Shown: piece after piece, positions 53,110-63,396 of the stretch | How positions within the stretch are numbered: the stretch's first letter is position 1 | Layout: every line of letters starts with the position of its first letter | Origin: Pseudoips prasinana | Taxonomy: Eukaryota; Arthropoda; Insecta; Lepidoptera; Nolidae | Length of the DNA: 64,000 nt | Direction of reading: 5' to 3' | Assembly: GCA_951640165.1 (NCBI GenBank) | Contig: OX621245.1 | Span: forward strand, 25,474,330 to 25,538,329 | The notes under the pieces: generated by a model | What the model was told of the DNA's origin: nothing | Seen by the model: the letters and a program-made list of their open reading frames with translations, nothing else | The model's database searches: none | Program-made: the position numbers and the translations under genes

Positions 53110-54340
53110 TTGACCCACTTCAGAGAAGGAGGAGGTTATCAATCATTTTCAGTTATTTATTTGCCGCACGCTTAACCCTACAGCCTTAATTCTATATTCG
53201 CTCGTAAAATTGTACTAGATTTCGTATTGTAAAATGTATAAGCAGAGAGGAAAAACTATGGACGTGACTCTATTGTGTACGTTGTAACATTAATGCCTTA
53301 TTTCACGACTAACATTTTTGCATAATAGCGGCAAACTGTAAAGTTATTCGTGGAGTTTTCCTCGTGCCAAGATGCAAATTATACGACTTTTAAGGGCTGA
53401 GATTGAAAATGAAAAATTATTGTACCATTTAACACCAAGTTTTAGATTTATAGCATTATTTTCAAAAGTAAATTTAAACTAAAAAAACTGGGAAATTGAA
53501 GCATTCAGCGGGGTTTGAATCAGCGAATCTTTGACCAAACAAAAGTGACCGTTTGCGATTAAAACCACGAACGATTTACACGGAAAGATCAATTTACGAG
53601 TTCCCTTGAAAACACCCTTATAAGGATGTAAGTGCCATCTAATGGTATAGTTTCTAGAAATGCCTGACTAACAAGTTCACGGCTACACGTGAAAGGTCAT
53701 ATCATATTGGTAACACCAACTAAACCTATGAACTGATGTAATAATGTACATACATAGACTCACACCTGTTTCCCAGAGGGGTAGGCAGAGACAACGGATT
53801 TCCATTTGTCACGATCTTTGCACACCTCTTTTACCTCTGTAATAATATATTGGTGTTTTTAATAAATACAACATTTATAAGATCTTTTGGGGTTTCCTAA
53901 ATTTCTAAATTAAGCGATAGATTGGAGTAACCGTTCAAATAAAACACGTAACCTGTTAACGTCAGTCCGCTTGCTCGATGTAGTGGGCAAACCCAGTTTA
54001 ATAATAAACTCTCAAATTTCCTAATCCGAGAGCTAAAGTACATAAATCAAATCTCCAAATAACTCTCAGAAATGTTAAAATCAACCATTATTAGGGAACC
54101 ACGACTTAAACAGCAACATCTGAAGTACTCAAGTGCACATCAGGGCGGATTTACACAGCCCTTTGCTCAACAACAAGGAGTACTTACTACTAGTCATGAA
54201 TCATTTATTACGGAGGGCTCCTGCGAATAGGGACTTCGGTAAAACATTCAGAGACGTATGAGAGTACTGTTCTAAAGGCGAGTTTACAAATACTATTAAA
54301 TACTGCCTCGTTGCTCTACAGGTACGCTACAAAATTAATA
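53110..54340. other. Non-coding, with repeat I
   Basis: 53745-53860 is the inverted partner of the I repeat at 36780-36895 (GGTAGGCAGAGACAACGGAT). Nothing else recognised. Confidence 0.45.
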
Positions 54341-54349
54341 TAAATAATA

Positions 54350-54495
54350 TATAATATATGTAGTGTTAATTCCGCCAATCATCTGTTTATTCAAGCCGCA
54401 ATGCAATATGCATCGCCTTCCTGCGTCCGTACAGTTAATTATGTATTTTGAATTTTATGGTTTGGCTTTCGCAAAGTAAGGTCTGATTCTATTAG
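54350..54495. mobile_element. Penelope-like 3' fragment in inverted arrangement
   Basis: 54361-54430 (TAGTGTTAATTCCGCCAATC) matches the outer end of the left PLE arm in the same orientation. 54445-54495 (TATGTATTTTGAATTTTATG, CGCAAAGTAAGGTCTGATTC) matches the sequence just outside that arm but in the opposite orientation. The two halves meet as a decayed inverted junction. Confidence 0.55.
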
Positions 54496-54648
54496 TTACC
54501 AGTAATTTATATACAAAATATTTTGGCATATCCTAAATCAAAAAAGACTAAATGCATAATTCGTGGCTTAATTTAGAAGTCTAGGCGGTGATTCTCTTCT
54601 CTATTTTCATAGTATATGTAATATGTAGGTATAGATGTGTGTAAATAG

Positions 54649-54750
54649 AGCATAAGGTACAATGGGACGCCTCCCATTGTACCTTATGCTCAGGCTGCAA
54701 GGTGTTTTTATCCACACCGATACGCCTATCGGTGTGGATAAAAACACCTT
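54649..54750. repeat. Two perfect hairpins with identical CGCC loops
   Basis: Arms 54649-54667/54672-54690 (19 bp, AGCATAAGGTACAATGGGA) and 54699-54722/54727-54750 (24 bp, from AAGGTGTTTTTATCCACACC). Each loop is exactly CGCC. Eight bases separate them. Confidence 0.92.
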
Positions 54751-54816
54751 TTGTTATGATTATTTTTATTTTTTACTAATAAGGAAACAGTAATTAAGGT
54801 CCTGAGAGAGACATGG

Positions 54817-54998
54817 TGTGGCGTGGTTAAAAGAGTCGCCTCGCCACTTAGTTTTCCGGGTCCGATTCCCGAACAACACAAATAATTCTGTGTAAAGTGA
54901 CAGTTGTTCTGAGTCTGGGTGTACAGTATGTTTGTAAAGTACCCCGTGACACTGGGAATTTTCAGGGACATTTCCTTAGTGTAGGCGTTTTTTTTTAA
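54817..54998 (+). repeat. SINE family C
   Basis: GTGTGGCGTGGTTAAAAGAG, GGGTCCGATTCCCGAACAAC, GTACCCCGTGACACTGGGAA and a long T-rich end. The B-box is GGTCCGATTCC (one change). Confidence 0.8.
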
Positions 54999-55019
54999 TC
55001 CGGGTCGCACCAGCTGGAT

Positions 55020-55125
55020 TTTCTGGCAAGACCCATGCCTCTAAGAGCATGTGAAGATCCTCCCCGATCGTGTCGGATAATCGTACCATTGGACTGTGAG
55101 GGAGTACGGAGTGCAAGTATTATTA
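55020..55125 (+). repeat. SINE family A, partial
   Basis: CATGCCTCTAAGAGCATGTG and CCCCGATCGTGTCGGATAAT. Head and tail missing. Confidence 0.6.
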
Positions 55126-55129
55126 CTAG

Positions 55130-55480
55130 CGCAGACCTGCAACCTTCTTTTTCCACGTGGCCCTTTTCTCCTTGTAGTTATGATGGTCCACCTATATTCT
55201 GTGTATCGTGATACCAGCCTTCTGCCATTTTAATTTTAGGGCTTTTGTGAAGGCATCCGTTACCTTTGTCTATTGTCTCATAACTAGTCCAATATACACT
55301 ACAGTATTTCTTCGGGATTCTAGAACTGTATTGGATAATTCTTTGACGATAGAGTAGGTCAGATAAGTAGCGAAGTGTGAAGTGAGATTAGGAGCTAAGG
55401 CTTAATAAAGTCGGTTTAACGCTTTCTGTAACATTAAGTAATTGTTTGTTTATATGACACTTACTACCCTTAAATTTATA
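55130..55480. other. Non-coding sequence
   Basis: Nothing recognised. Confidence 0.4.
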
Positions 55481-55483
55481 CAT

Positions 55484-55750
55484 ATAAATAAAATTGGAGT
55501 GTCTGTTTGTAATATTGAATTAACCGTTTTTTACTCCATAACTATGAATATATATACGGTACTTCACCAAAATATCAGTTTTTACAAATTTTGTCTGTCT
55601 GTCCGTTTGTTCTCTGAAATGGCTGGACCCATTTTGACGGGATATTATTGGCAGTTAGCTGTTGTAATAAGGATTAACTTAGGCTACGTTTATTTTAGAA
55701 AATAAACTAAATAATATAATTAACACGCGGACGAAGCGCGGGTACAGCTA
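55484..55750 (+). mobile_element. Helitron family F4, first copy
   Basis: 5' ACATATAAATAAAATTGGAG and 3' ACACGCGGACGAAGCGCGGG then TACAGCTA (CTAG mutated to CTAT). The coding-like frame (55442-55705) is accidental: it begins outside the element. Confidence 0.75.
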
Positions 55751-55756
55751 TTGTCA

Positions 55757-56075
55757 TCTTCTAAACATATAAATAAAATTGGAGTGTCCGTTTGTAATAT
55801 TGAAATTAATAAAAAAATATATTAATATAAGTAATAAAATTATCCTAAACTTAGTATGTGTTAAATAGTAAGTCAGTGAAACATTTTATAATGAAAATAA
55901 AAGGCCGTGTTTTTTCTGACATACATAATTTTAATGAAATGGCCTTTCTATAGTTATTCACATTCATTATACAGTTTCTCAAAGTGAGTCTTTCACGTGT
56001 GTTAGGACTTTTTGTTGTAGGTTACATTGGTCACAATTCAAGATTGTCACGGACTAGGTCGCGGGTAACAGCTAG
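55757..56075 (+). mobile_element. Helitron family F4, second copy
   Basis: TCTTCTAAACATATAAATAA start, GTCGCGGGTAACAGCTAG end, flanked by A (55756) and T (56076). Only six bases from the first copy and in the same orientation. Confidence 0.8.
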
Positions 56076-56079
56076 TAAT

Positions 56080-56440
56080 TGAAATATAGCGCAATTCTAT
56101 TCAATAGAACTTATTTTCATTCACCCGTGTAAAAATTATCGCGAATGGCTGACAACTACCAAAATTTTGTCAATACTAGAAATTGCCAAAATTGTGCCCA
56201 CGCAAGCCTCACCTTAAACCAAGACCGAAATAAGTTTAACCCACGTCTGTTCACACCTTAACATTTATAAAGCGCTGAAAAATTCAAGAAGTGAAAACTT
56301 ATCGTTCATTCTGTCAGGATTTGAAGTTTTGTAGTGAAGTGGTAAATTTATGATCTTGTACATGATTTTAATATTTTAGTACACGTTCAGAAACTACAAT
56401 CAGGCATGCTTATACCAACCGTCTTAGCCTTGTATGATTC
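56080..56440. other. Non-coding sequence
   Basis: Nothing recognised. Confidence 0.4.
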
Positions 56441-56469
56441 GGTAATATCTTAACGAATGGATAATACGG

Positions 56470-56645
56470 CAGGATAGTGCAATGATGAACCTTCAATTCA
56501 TCGCGTTAATGCCAATGCACTATCCAGCCGTCTAAGAGCCGATTTCACCGTTAAAATTAAACGCGATCAATGGGGGCTAAACTCTGTTCCGCTTCTTGTA
56601 ACTGAGTTTAGCGTCCATAGATCGCGTTTAATTTTAACGGTGAGA
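56470..56645. repeat. Two successive fold-backs
   Basis: CGGCAGGATAGTGCA (about 56467) pairs with TGCACTATCCAGCCG (56516-56530). Then TTTCACCGTTAAAATTAAAC (56543) with GCGATC pairs with its complement ending near 56645, the arms extending into AACTCNGTT around ~18 nt. About 40-bp arms in the second. Confidence 0.75.
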
Positions 56646-56649
56646 TCCG

Positions 56650-57290
56650 CACTTAGCCGTGTAGGTTTCGTAAGATAGTGTTAATTGCGTTAAGTTAATG
56701 GAGTATCAAATGAATTGGCTATTTGAATTCGAATACCATGGTATGTTTCAGAATGATAACCGCACATAGAGCTTGATACACAAATCATTTTAAAGATGTC
56801 TAAAACTTTGACAGACTTATGATTTAAAAATCATTCAACTTGACATTAAAAAAATAAAATAATGAATATGAAAACATTTTATTCGGGATAGCATTTCATA
56901 TAGCAGACAGCATTTTATAACACACATGAATCACAATAAGATATAACACACAAGAAATAAAACAACATAAATTCTAAGAAAAGGAAATAAAAGAAGGTAG
57001 CAATTATATCATATAACAAATGAGTCTTGCATGGTCTGCCGAAAGGGTCACCACCTCATCATCAGCTAAGTGTGATACACCTACCGCTGGTTGTCATTTT
57101 GCATCTCAGGTATAGTGACGCACGAACTTAATTTTGGTTAATGAAACTTTAAACAATAATTTGCCGTTATAGGTCCTTACTGGTGAACGGTAAGTGCACT
57201 AGTTATGAGCGCCTGTACTCATTTGACTAAATGTAAAGTTTTATTTGAACGAATTGTTAGTAATAAATCACACACACTGTTACACATATG
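56650..57290. other. AT-rich non-coding sequence
   Basis: Nothing recognised. Confidence 0.4.
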
Positions 57291-57294
57291 TATT

Positions 57295-57762
57295 CAGAAT
57301 AGGTATGTACATAAACACCTCTGAAACCAGTCCAATAAGATTGTGCATGTAAATATGATAAACAATATTACGTCCAATGAGGTTTGAGATAGAAAATTAC
57401 AAAGAAACTTGGCTATAAATTAGTAACCAAATACAATATGAAGCTTAAACATGTACATGGATTTAAAATTCAGAATAGGTATGAACAGAAACACACCTGT
57501 AAGAAGCGTAAGGAGACATTGTAAATGTAAATATAAAAAGAAAATATTACGTTCAATGAGGTTTAAAATGTCAATTTCCAAATTGGCAACTTGGGTTAAA
57601 TTAACAGCGAAACACAGCTCCAAGCTTAAACGAACACAAATATTAGAAATCAGAATAGGTATGTACAGAAACACTTCTGAAACGAGCCTAGTAAGATTGT
57701 GCAGAAAAGAAATATTACGTCTAATGAGGTTTAAGATGGCAATTTACAAACCAACTTAACTT
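57295..57762 (+). repeat. Three-copy tandem repeat, 176-180 bp
   Basis: Units start CAGAATAGGTATG at 57295, 57471 and 57651, and share AATATTACGTC.AATGAGGTTT near their ends. The last two keep one open frame (57451-57759, basic, repeated RIGMNRNTPVRSV/RIGMYRNTSETS and RSMRFKMSISK/RLMRFKMAIYK). The first does not, so coding is unlikely. Confidence 0.85.
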
Positions 57763-57769
57763 TTCATTG

Positions 57770-58565
57770 GCAGTCAGAAAAGCAAAGCCTCAATCAGACC
57801 CAAATAACAAAGCTGCGGTTTTCGGTGTCTTGTTAATAAATGTTTCAATATAAACTTTGTCAACAACGTTAACATTGCCAGACCCGCATAAGACAGTTTT
57901 ATCCTATCATAACAATGTGTGAATATAAACCCCTTATTAGTATTTACAATTTACATAACAACGACTATTTCGCATATGCATTGTTCCGAAACAGTTGCTC
58001 ATTACACTGTTTATCTTATAAGGTAAGCAAGTTAGTTTTAAGGGATTAGAGAGACATCTCAGGAAATTGCTTTTTGGGTTAAGAAGGGTTGTATTGTTTT
58101 AATTACTTCGGAATTGGGCCTGTGTATTATTAATGTGTTTAACAGAGTGGCTTAGAAATTGTATTTCCTTTGCATATATTAATTTGGCGTTTCCTATATA
58201 TATAGTATTGCGTAATAGAATACATTTAGAACTAGACTCTTTTATTTCTGACCGAAGGTCTATTTTACCAAAATCACGCATGAGGTCATCATTGGATAGG
58301 ATGAATTTATCATCCTATGCAATGCCCTTATGTGTGACTTTGGTAAAACACGGTAGCAGGTCGGCTTGCTGTTGAAGTACTCACTTAGGTTTAAAGGTTG
58401 CTTAAATATTTTGTTTTCATACAGTTGTCGCCTTTGGTACTTACTGCTTGTGTCTAATTGAATTAAACATACCGTGATGGATACCTGTAAAACAAAAAAA
58501 TAAGAAGTTACTTACAAATTTTAGATAAAATCAACACCGCATTCCAAACAAATATTAATAATAAT
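57770..58565. other. Non-coding sequence
   Basis: Frames on both strands near 58100-58375 lack motifs. Nothing recognised. Confidence 0.35.
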
Positions 58566-58570
58566 AAATA

Positions 58571-58883
58571 ATGTCCTCCTAGCCGAATTTTGGCCACATA
58601 TTATAGTGTACAAGTGTGTGCGCTAACACACACTTCCTTTTCCATCAATCTCATGATCCGATGGCGACATGACCGGAAATAGGTCAGGTACAGGACCGAC
58701 AGCTTTACATGCTATCCGAGGCACGGTGTATAATACCGCCAACTTCCAGACTTCGGTCTGATAATGGGAAAACATTTCATTTTATAGAAAAATCCCATAA
58801 TGACTCTAGGCCCGACCCGGGATTTGAACCCAGGACCTCGTTATCCGTGGTTGTACACGCTACCACTAGACCAATGCATGTTA
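58571..58883 (-). repeat. SINE family A, antisense
   Basis: AATGTCCTCCTAGCCGAATT to the head complement CCACTAGACCAATGCATG. The GTGGCC-side third is partly deleted. Its head directly abuts the 74-bp minisatellite. Confidence 0.85.
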
Positions 58884-58884
58884 A

Positions 58885-59345
58885 ATGTCTGCTTGCATGT
58901 TACATGCTTGTTTACACGCTACACGCATGACTGTTTGCATGCTGCATGCCTACTTGCACACTGAATATCTGCTTAACATGCTTGTTTACACGCTACACGC
59001 ATGACTGTTTGCATGCTGCATGCCTACTTGCACACTGAATGTCTGCTTTACATGCTTGTTTACACGCTACACGCATGACTGTTTGCATGCTACATGCCTA
59101 CTTGCACACTGAATGTCTGCTTTACATGCTTGTTTACACGCTACACGCATGACTGTTTGCATGCTGCATGCCTACATGCACACTGAATGTCTGCTTTACA
59201 TGCTCGTTTGCACGCTACACGCATGACTGTTTGCATGCTACATGCCTACTTGCACACTGAATGTCTGCTTTACATGCTTGTTTACACGCTACACGCATGA
59301 CTGTTTGCATGCTGCATGCCTACTTGCACGCGGAATGCCTGCTTC
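58885..59345. repeat. 74-bp minisatellite, about six units
   Basis: TTTACACGCTACACGCATGA recurs at 58911, 58985, 59059, 59133, 59207 and 59281, an exact 74-bp period. Unit-to-unit identity is very high (a few substitutions). Each unit is rich in GCATGC words (GACTGTTTGCATGCTGCATG) and itself looks built from ~12-18-bp sub-repeats. Confidence 0.95.
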
Positions 59346-59349
59346 CATT

Positions 59350-60885
59350 CTTCATGAATATTCGGAAACATAATACTTCGAACTAATCATATTTCAGTTA
59401 AAAGTTAACAGTTAAAAGTTACGTTAGAAAACCAGAAAAAATCTGATTAATAATAGGTCAACAATACAGTAGCAGATGTGACTTCGATGTGCAAACAAAA
59501 ACGAAACGATAAAAGTTGAAAAGTTTTAGGTAAAATTCAATTGGGTCAAATACTTTTCGAACTTATGATAAGTAACCATTTCGAACCTTCTGCCTCTTAC
59601 TCTGTGTTTCTAAGTGTGAACATTTGTATCTTTAAATAGGTAAAATTGTAAGCATGTGCTTTTTCTCCTTTAGACACATTTGTTTTTCTCTTTTCGGCAC
59701 ATTTCTTAAAGCACCCTTGAATCTTTAATATTGTGTGCCGACGGCTTACTTTCGTAAGTGAAAGTAAACAGATGAAATCCCGATCAAATCTCAGCTTCCA
59801 AATTCAAATCCGATCCCCTAAACAATTTTGACAAATACCCGCAAAATACACACGTTTTGAGCTTTATTCCTGTTCCCAATCGAAAGGGGCTTCATAAGAT
59901 ACACTCACAGATTCCATTCGATGTTCTTGCCATATTCCCCTTACTTACATAAAAGTTCCAAAAGTGTTGTATCTTTTTCACTCTAATATAATTTTACATT
60001 GGGTCGATTGAGAGAAAACTTATCCCGCTCGTGTAAGGATAATAGTTTTGGTTCTATTCATTTGTAGACCTACTTTCGCTCTCATTGTTTGGCTGTTTCA
60101 GCGAATATGATTTAACTGTAAACCTGCGATAATTCAAACGATAATTGTATCATTAGGTATGATATTAAAAAATATATGGAACTGGGTTCATTTTCTATAT
60201 GTTAATGAAAGTTTTGGTAACCCTGACTAACAAGTGGCTTTGCCCCGACTAATGCCCTTTAAACTAAAATTATTTTCAAACTCGTAAATGTAACTGAATT
60301 GAATTAAAATACATTTAAGCGGTGGCTATCACAAAGTTAGACTACGTTAAAAACTTTAACGAGTGCTTAAATTAGAAGTTAGTTGAATTTTAATAGTCTC
60401 GAAACTTTTAAAATATTCTTAATTCTTTGTTGCATTCCACAATGTAGGTAAGTATATAAGTTAGTTGTAAAATAAAGTAGGTATCAATCGTGCACCCTGT
60501 AAGACACAGATGTTAGAAGAGAGGCAGACAAATGATGGTTCAATATCTACCTTTTTGTCCGTCCAATAAATTGATATTATAATATAATTCACTATAATAT
60601 CAGCAATAATACGAATGTACTATATGATATCTTCTAAAAATAAATTGTATTAAAATAAAATGTAATGATTTTTTAAAATAAAATTTGCAAAAATATGGTC
60701 AAGATTTATTTAAAAAAACTAAGTTTATCTTAACTTAGTTGAGCGGTATCTGAAATTAAATCACTAATAACATAATAAATATTAGTATTTTAAATAAGTA
60801 TTATTTATTTATAAGTAGGTAGTATTTACTGGGCAAAACAATCCTTATCTTTTAAGAGAGTTGGAAGCCAAATAAAAACGATAAA
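59350..60885. other. AT-rich non-coding sequence
   Basis: No element or exon recognised in 1.5 kb. Confidence 0.4.
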
Positions 60886-60890
60886 CAACA

Positions 60891-61092
60891 CTGCACGTGC
60901 AGCGCAGCGGCTAAGACAGTCGCCTCGCCGCTTCGTGTCGCGGGTTCGAGTCCCGCGCCGCATATATATTTGTGTGACCCATAAATAGTTGATCTGAGTC
61001 TGGGTGTGATTTGTGTCCGTCTATTATTTGATTGTAAAGTACCCCGCGACACAGGGATTAGACTCCCTAATGCGGGCAATGTCTTAAAAAAA
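60891..61092 (+). repeat. SINE family C, full length
   Basis: CTGCACGTGCAGCGCAGCGG, CGGGTTCGAGTCCCGCGCCG, GTACCCCGCGACACAGGGAT, A-rich end at 61085-61092. The least decayed C copy, with both Pol III boxes intact. Confidence 0.88.
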
Positions 61093-61169
61093 ATCGATTT
61101 AGATCGTAAAATAAAGTCATGAATCACACTACACCAAGTTGTTTTTGCGGTAACCTAAAGGTTTCACGT

Positions 61170-61390
61170 GTCAAAGGTGTCCGTAAGTGATTCGCCGATC
61201 ACTTCGTAAGCATCTAGGCAAGTGTCAGTGTATAGATAGGTGACCGTCAAACTGTGCTTCGGACAGCACGTTCCGCAGTCGGTCTCGCTTGTAGACGTTA
61301 GACAACAGTCGATTATCTAGAAGAACCTACTAGTCAGCTTAAACAACTCTGATACTAGGGTAACCACTGTCCATACGACAGAGTAAAGTA
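61170..61390 (-). repeat. Dispersed repeat family G, antisense
   Basis: TGCTTCGGACAGCACGTTCC, ACGTTAGACAACAGTCGATT and AACTCTGATACTAGGGTAAC are complements of the G landmarks. Confidence 0.7.
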
Positions 61391-61429
61391 GCTAGACCAT
61401 AAAGTACTCGAGAAACCAATTTTTTTTTT

Positions 61430-61565
61430 ATCGGGACCAGTCCCTCCCTCTTACCCACCACTGCAACTCCTGTAAGCCAGGATTAACAGTGGCACACAAT
61501 GAAATGACACTGAGCGGTGAAGCTCAGGCATGTCCCGGGGAATCGCTTTAACTGTCTTAGATCAC
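61430..61565 (+). repeat. Dispersed repeat family L
   Basis: GTAAGCCAGGATTAACAGTG and GGCATGTCCCGGGGAATCGC, preceded by a T run. Partner of 24385-24520. Confidence 0.6.
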
Positions 61566-61569
61566 GCAA

Positions 61570-63185
61570 CGAATTTACAGGTCAACTTTTTGTACAGGTC
61601 ATAAGATTATGAGCAATTTTCGGATTACGAGTTAAGCACCGCCGAAACGTCGAGACCTCCAACCATCGTAAACCTTTGTTTCCTTGCCTACCGATGAAAT
61701 GAATACAAATAGGACACCTATTTTATTGGAAACCACACAGCATAAAACTTGGGTATTATCGTTATGGGGCCGCTATGCTATCCCCACAACATCCCATTTG
61801 GCAAGAAACAACTGCATCCAATAAATTCTCCATTTTCATTCGCAGAAGCATAGTAAAATTTTATTGAATCTTCCATTGCTTATCGAATTCCTTCACAGAA
61901 CATTCTTTCAGTTAATCCTGCTAATTGGAAAGTACGGGCTCTTTCATGGTATTGCGACACGAAAAGACATAAATCTAATGAGATAAGAACGCACTGGTAG
62001 GCAATTTTCCTTGTGAAGCTTATAATGGCTAGAATTTGATTTCTCTTCATTAACGCCCAAGGGAGACTTCGCAGATACAATAATTTTCAATAAAATCTAA
62101 TAGATTTTATTTAATGAAAGTAATAAATTAAATTTTGAAGGACTGGACGGCCCTCTTCGATATTCATAGCGCTTATTGGAGACACTTTTCCTTGTGAAGT
62201 GTTTCATTTATATTCGAAAGGAAGAAATCCATTTTGTTTTATTTCTGCCTTACTTTATTTATGAACGAAATATTTTAAATCAGTGCTTGAATGATTTATG
62301 TAAACCTTTTATTTTACGGTAGTAGACAGACAAACTAACGGCGCCCTTAATGATACGCGGATTATTCTTTGGCCTTATCCGGGACTCGGACACGTCATTA
62401 TCTACCTCTATAATGAACAAAGTAAAAATATCTTATAAATTGCACCAACTACTACTAATAATATCCATAAGTATCCACTACACCCGATCTGAATCCACGA
62501 AAACACGGTTCCAAGTAGTTGCAGAACTTTTTGTATGGTAATACGGTACGAATTTTACGATCTGTGCGTAACCGTTCTTAGGCGATCAAAATCCATGCGA
62601 AGTATGTTAAAACGTAAATGATCAAGTTAAAGATTGTATTCCCTTGTAATTTTGTCAACGTTCAAGAGATTTTAAAGAAGAGAAGAGATTGTATATTACG
62701 AATATAAAATTAAACCAGAATCTACATTTTTATTCTTTCAAGCTGCTACTAGACTTATGAGCACGAATTATGCAATCGTATAAAGTATTTACAATTTACT
62801 AACCCAAAATTAAATTATATTTCCTATAGACTGAGATAAATTATTAGTGTTTTACGTGGTAGCCTGGGAAAATATTTTTGTCAAACTAGCAGTGTATTAT
62901 ACTAACAGTGTTTAACTAGTAAGGGAGGGCTTATAACGTATAAGGCCTTAGGAAGGATGCTTAAGCAAATTAAAGTTTATCGTTAAGTCTTCTTAAAATA
63001 GGACAGTGCTTATATTTCAACTTGGACTAGGCCTATCTAAACTAACATAGTTGGTGAAATGAAGGACTAAGTTTATTATCCCCTTCCCTCCGGATCACGA
63101 AAGTGTTTAGACGTGTGCATCTATGTAGCTTAAATTAATAAAAAACACATTTAAAATTCAAAATATTCTAATAAATAAATTCATA
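61570..63185. other. Non-coding sequence
   Basis: No splice-bounded exon or known element. Frames at 61880-62080 and 62350-62541 have no motif. Confidence 0.4.
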
Positions 63186-63189
63186 AAGT

Positions 63190-63396
63190 ACTAGGCGCGC
63201 ATAACGTATCAAGCGTCGCACGGTGCTAGTGTGAGTGGGATAACAACACGTGTGACGGCAATAGTTACCGGAGGTACGATTCACACATACCACCTGTCAA
63301 GCCACTGACATCTGTCAACAGTGTTACCAGAGTAAGAAAAGTGTTTTTAGTAGAAGTTAAATTAAAATAAATTTCTGCACGAGTGAATCGAGTAGC
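63190..63396 (+). promoter_or_regulatory. Probable leader of the LINE at the window edge
   Basis: GC-richer than the sequence before it (GGCGCGCATAACGTATCAAG onward), with two CTGTCAA words near 63295-63320. If the frame at 63397 is a retrotransposon ORF1, this is its 5' UTR with internal promoter. The start of the element is not fixed. Confidence 0.4.

Noticed and set aside
55442..55705. 87-codon frame as a gene
   Set aside because: Mostly inside a non-autonomous Helitron with no coding homologues.
57451..57759. 102-codon basic protein
   Set aside because: The frame coincides with tandem non-coding repeats and is not kept in the first unit.
58885..59345. CRISPR-like array
   Set aside because: Units are contiguous 74-bp tandem repeats without unique spacers, in eukaryotic DNA.
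60901..60962. Genuine tRNA gene
   Set aside because: Head of SINE C; the same body and A-rich end follow in four other copies.
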